This document shows positions 62,904 through 64,000 of a stretch of 64,000 bases of DNA, in pieces. The DNA lies in NCBI GenBank assembly GCA_963735005.1, contig CAVTJA010000008.1, positions 54,544 to 118,543 of the forward strand, written 5' to 3'. Position numbers and translations under genes: made by a program. This stretch comes from WTKG01 sp963735005 (GTDB taxonomy: Bacteria; Actinomycetota; Actinomycetes; Actinomycetales; Demequinaceae). The notes under the pieces were generated by a model. The model ran no database searches and was not told the DNA's origin. It saw only the letters and a list, made by a program, of their open reading frames with translations. The number at the start of each line of letters is the position of its first letter. Positions within the stretch are counted from its first letter, which is position 1.

Positions 62904-63851
62904 TTAGTCAGCAGTGATGAACACCTCATCGGCGTGCCACTCGAGGAACTCCCGGTTCGGGCGGTCGACACGCGCCGACGGCACGTGAACTGACTCGCCT
63001 TCGCGTGAGTAAAACCAATCACCGTTTCCGAACTGGGCGCGTAGCGCGGGGCTGACGCGGAGGCGGTAGTTCGATTCGAGGCCCAGGTATCCCGCGTCGA
63101 AGAGCGTGTGGACATCCGATCGCAGGTACAGACCGTTGTCGACGCGGTGCTCGCCGCCTTTCGACACCGGGAGGATGTGAGCAGCTTGGAGAACAGGCCG
63201 AACCTTGTCGCCGGTCACGGCACATCGGTGGAGGTACTTCTCGCCGACCACCGCCTTGAAAGCCTGCTGTCCAATCCGCGTCGCCGCGAGCGCAGGCTCA
63301 CCGAGCGTCGCGGGATCAAGCGCGCTCGCCGGGTCAACTGCCGCAAGGCGGTGCTGGAAGACCGCCTCGACGACCGAGTGGGTGTCCTCCAGCGCGAGCA
63401 CGTCGTAGGTCTTCCCACGCACGATGTTCTTTGCGAAGTCCGAGGGCGCACGGATCACCCTCGACTCGGCGAGCAGCTGCACGGAGTTAAGCAACACGCA
63501 CCCGATCTCGGGGTCGTCGTACAAACCGAGTGGTCCGTCAAGATACTTGGAAATACGGTCGCGGAGCTGTTCGTGCGACTCGACGCCATTTGCCTCGCCG
63601 AATAGGCCCCACGCCTCACTTAACCGAAGGCGAGCGAAGCCGGAGAAGAGGCCGACGCCTACAATTTTGTCGCTAAGCGTCGGAGCCGAGCGATCGACGT
63701 GCGTCTTGAAGAGGAACGGTTGGCCCACATCGAGTGCGCCGAATCCCGCCTTGGAATGGGGGAACCAGAAGTTGACCTCTTCGTGCTCGAGCCCGCGAGA
63801 CGCGAGGGCGCGGTACCAACCAAGATCGGTGACACCGACGAAGGCTTGCAC
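62904..63851 (-). CDS. HNH endonuclease with N-terminal reader-like domain
   Basis: A 315-residue protein. The C-terminal HNH site (about 205-270) is RCAVTGDKVRPVLQAAHILP, then VSKGGEHRVDNGLYLRSDVH and TLFDAGYLGLE, with H, N and H in order. The N-terminal ~150 residues (MQAFVGVTDLGWYRALASRG, EVNFWFPHSK, GQPFLFKTH, GVGLFSGFARLRLSEAWGLF) belong to a family of predicted modification-dependent restriction enzymes, where this part resembles PUA/EVE-type modified-base readers. No methyltransferase is present, which fits a type IV-like enzyme. GTG 63851 is behind GGGGAGG. Confidence 0.85.
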   Translation of the reverse strand: MQAFVGVTDLGWYRALASRGLEHEEVNFWFPHSKAGFGALDVGQPFLFKTHVDRSAPTLSDKIVGVGLFSGFARLRLSEAWGLFGEANGVESHEQLRDRISKYLDGPLGLYDDPEIGCVLLNSVQLLAESRVIRAPSDFAKNIVRGKTYDVLALEDTHSVVEAVFQHRLAAVDPASALDPATLGEPALAATRIGQQAFKAVVGEKYLHRCAVTGDKVRPVLQAAHILPVSKGGEHRVDNGLYLRSDVHTLFDAGYLGLESNYRLRVSPALRAQFGNGDWFYSREGESVHVPSARVDRPNREFLEWHADEVFITAD

Positions 63852-64000
63852 GCGACCTCCCCAGAGCGCTCTGCCTCAGTCTAGGGACGCTCGCCGTAAA
63901 ACGCGCGGCACAAGGTCGCCTACCGGATCGCGACCGACACCGCGTCAGGCGGTGGTCAGCTTCGCGCATGTACACCACCAGAACGCTCGGGGCGCCGACG
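63852..64000. other. Window edge, no gene identified
   Basis: I see only the ribosome site of the HNH gene (GGGGAGG on the minus strand). A minus-strand frame ending at a TGA near 63948 could be the tail of a further gene outside the window, but it is too short to identify. No pirin N-terminus is visible here. Confidence 0.4.

Noticed and set aside
63852..64000. N-terminal half of pirin beyond the HNH gene
   Set aside because: No HPHRGFET-like motif can be read in any frame of the 149 bases available.

Overview
The window is a GC-rich bacterial chromosome segment from an actinobacterium, most likely of the order Micrococcales (Cellulomonas/Demequina-like). The placement is inference from gene content: a ClpC with UVR motif, the YgfZ/nitrobindin-like/DUF4395/thioredoxin cluster, DUF2516, a LytR_C protein, a GlnR-type orphan regulator, an actinobacterial-type small SRP RNA and a lysC-asd operon with an internal lysC start. 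Almost all of it is ordinary, densely packed chromosome with many ATGA/GTGA overlaps. The last 4 kb look accessory.

Layout. 1-4.3 kb: end of an ABC-2 permease, a degenerate GGDEF-like protein, and a giant protein that joins an ECF sigma factor, an anti-sigma-type zinc finger, membrane segments and a surface region. 4.4-8.7 kb: ribonucleotide reductase nrdA-nrdB, whose small subunit has the residues of the class Ic (Mn/Fe) subgroup, behind a pair of NrdR boxes 32 bp apart and DnaA-like boxes. 8.8-14.8 kb: upp, tadA, two tRNA-Ser genes, a LytR_C protein, SRP RNA, dnaX and recR. 14.8-21.2 kb: an ABC exporter, a TetR/SDR pair, aspartokinase (two products) and a frameshifted asd. 21.3-25.5 kb: a four-gene, fully overlapping operon made of two copies of an unrecognised two-gene module (membrane-anchored protein + ~12-TM protein). 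25.6-33.2 kb: tRNA-Pro, metallophosphoesterase, bifunctional PBP, RidA, Crp-type regulator, nth, nhaA. 33.2-42.2 kb: glnR, thioredoxin/DUF4395/nitrobindin-like/ygfZ, a Phd/VapC pair, dtd, a repeat-rich spacer and clpC. 42.2-44.9 kb: two tandem paralogous envelope proteins introduced by identical 53-bp hairpin repeats. 45-54 kb: aldo-keto reductase, acetyltransferase, nuclease, mutY, radA, a TetR-ABC exporter and proC. 54.4-59.8 kb: a cell-wall amidase with FG-GAP repeats and a GH94 glycoside phosphorylase read with five frame breaks.

59.8-64 kb: a cluster resembling a defence island: an OLD-family ATPase/TOPRIM protein with an inserted SAP-like motif, a small Cys-rich protein, an AbiV-family protein and an HNH endonuclease with an N-terminal reader-like domain. 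A pirin C-terminal remnant directly abuts the HNH gene and suggests where the cluster entered the chromosome.

Sequence quality: asd, the second envelope paralogue and the GH94 gene are all broken by single-base frame changes. Because asd is normally essential for diaminopimelate synthesis, some of these are probably sequencing errors rather than real mutations. Coordinates and starts were read by eye; family names are recognition from motifs, not database searches.
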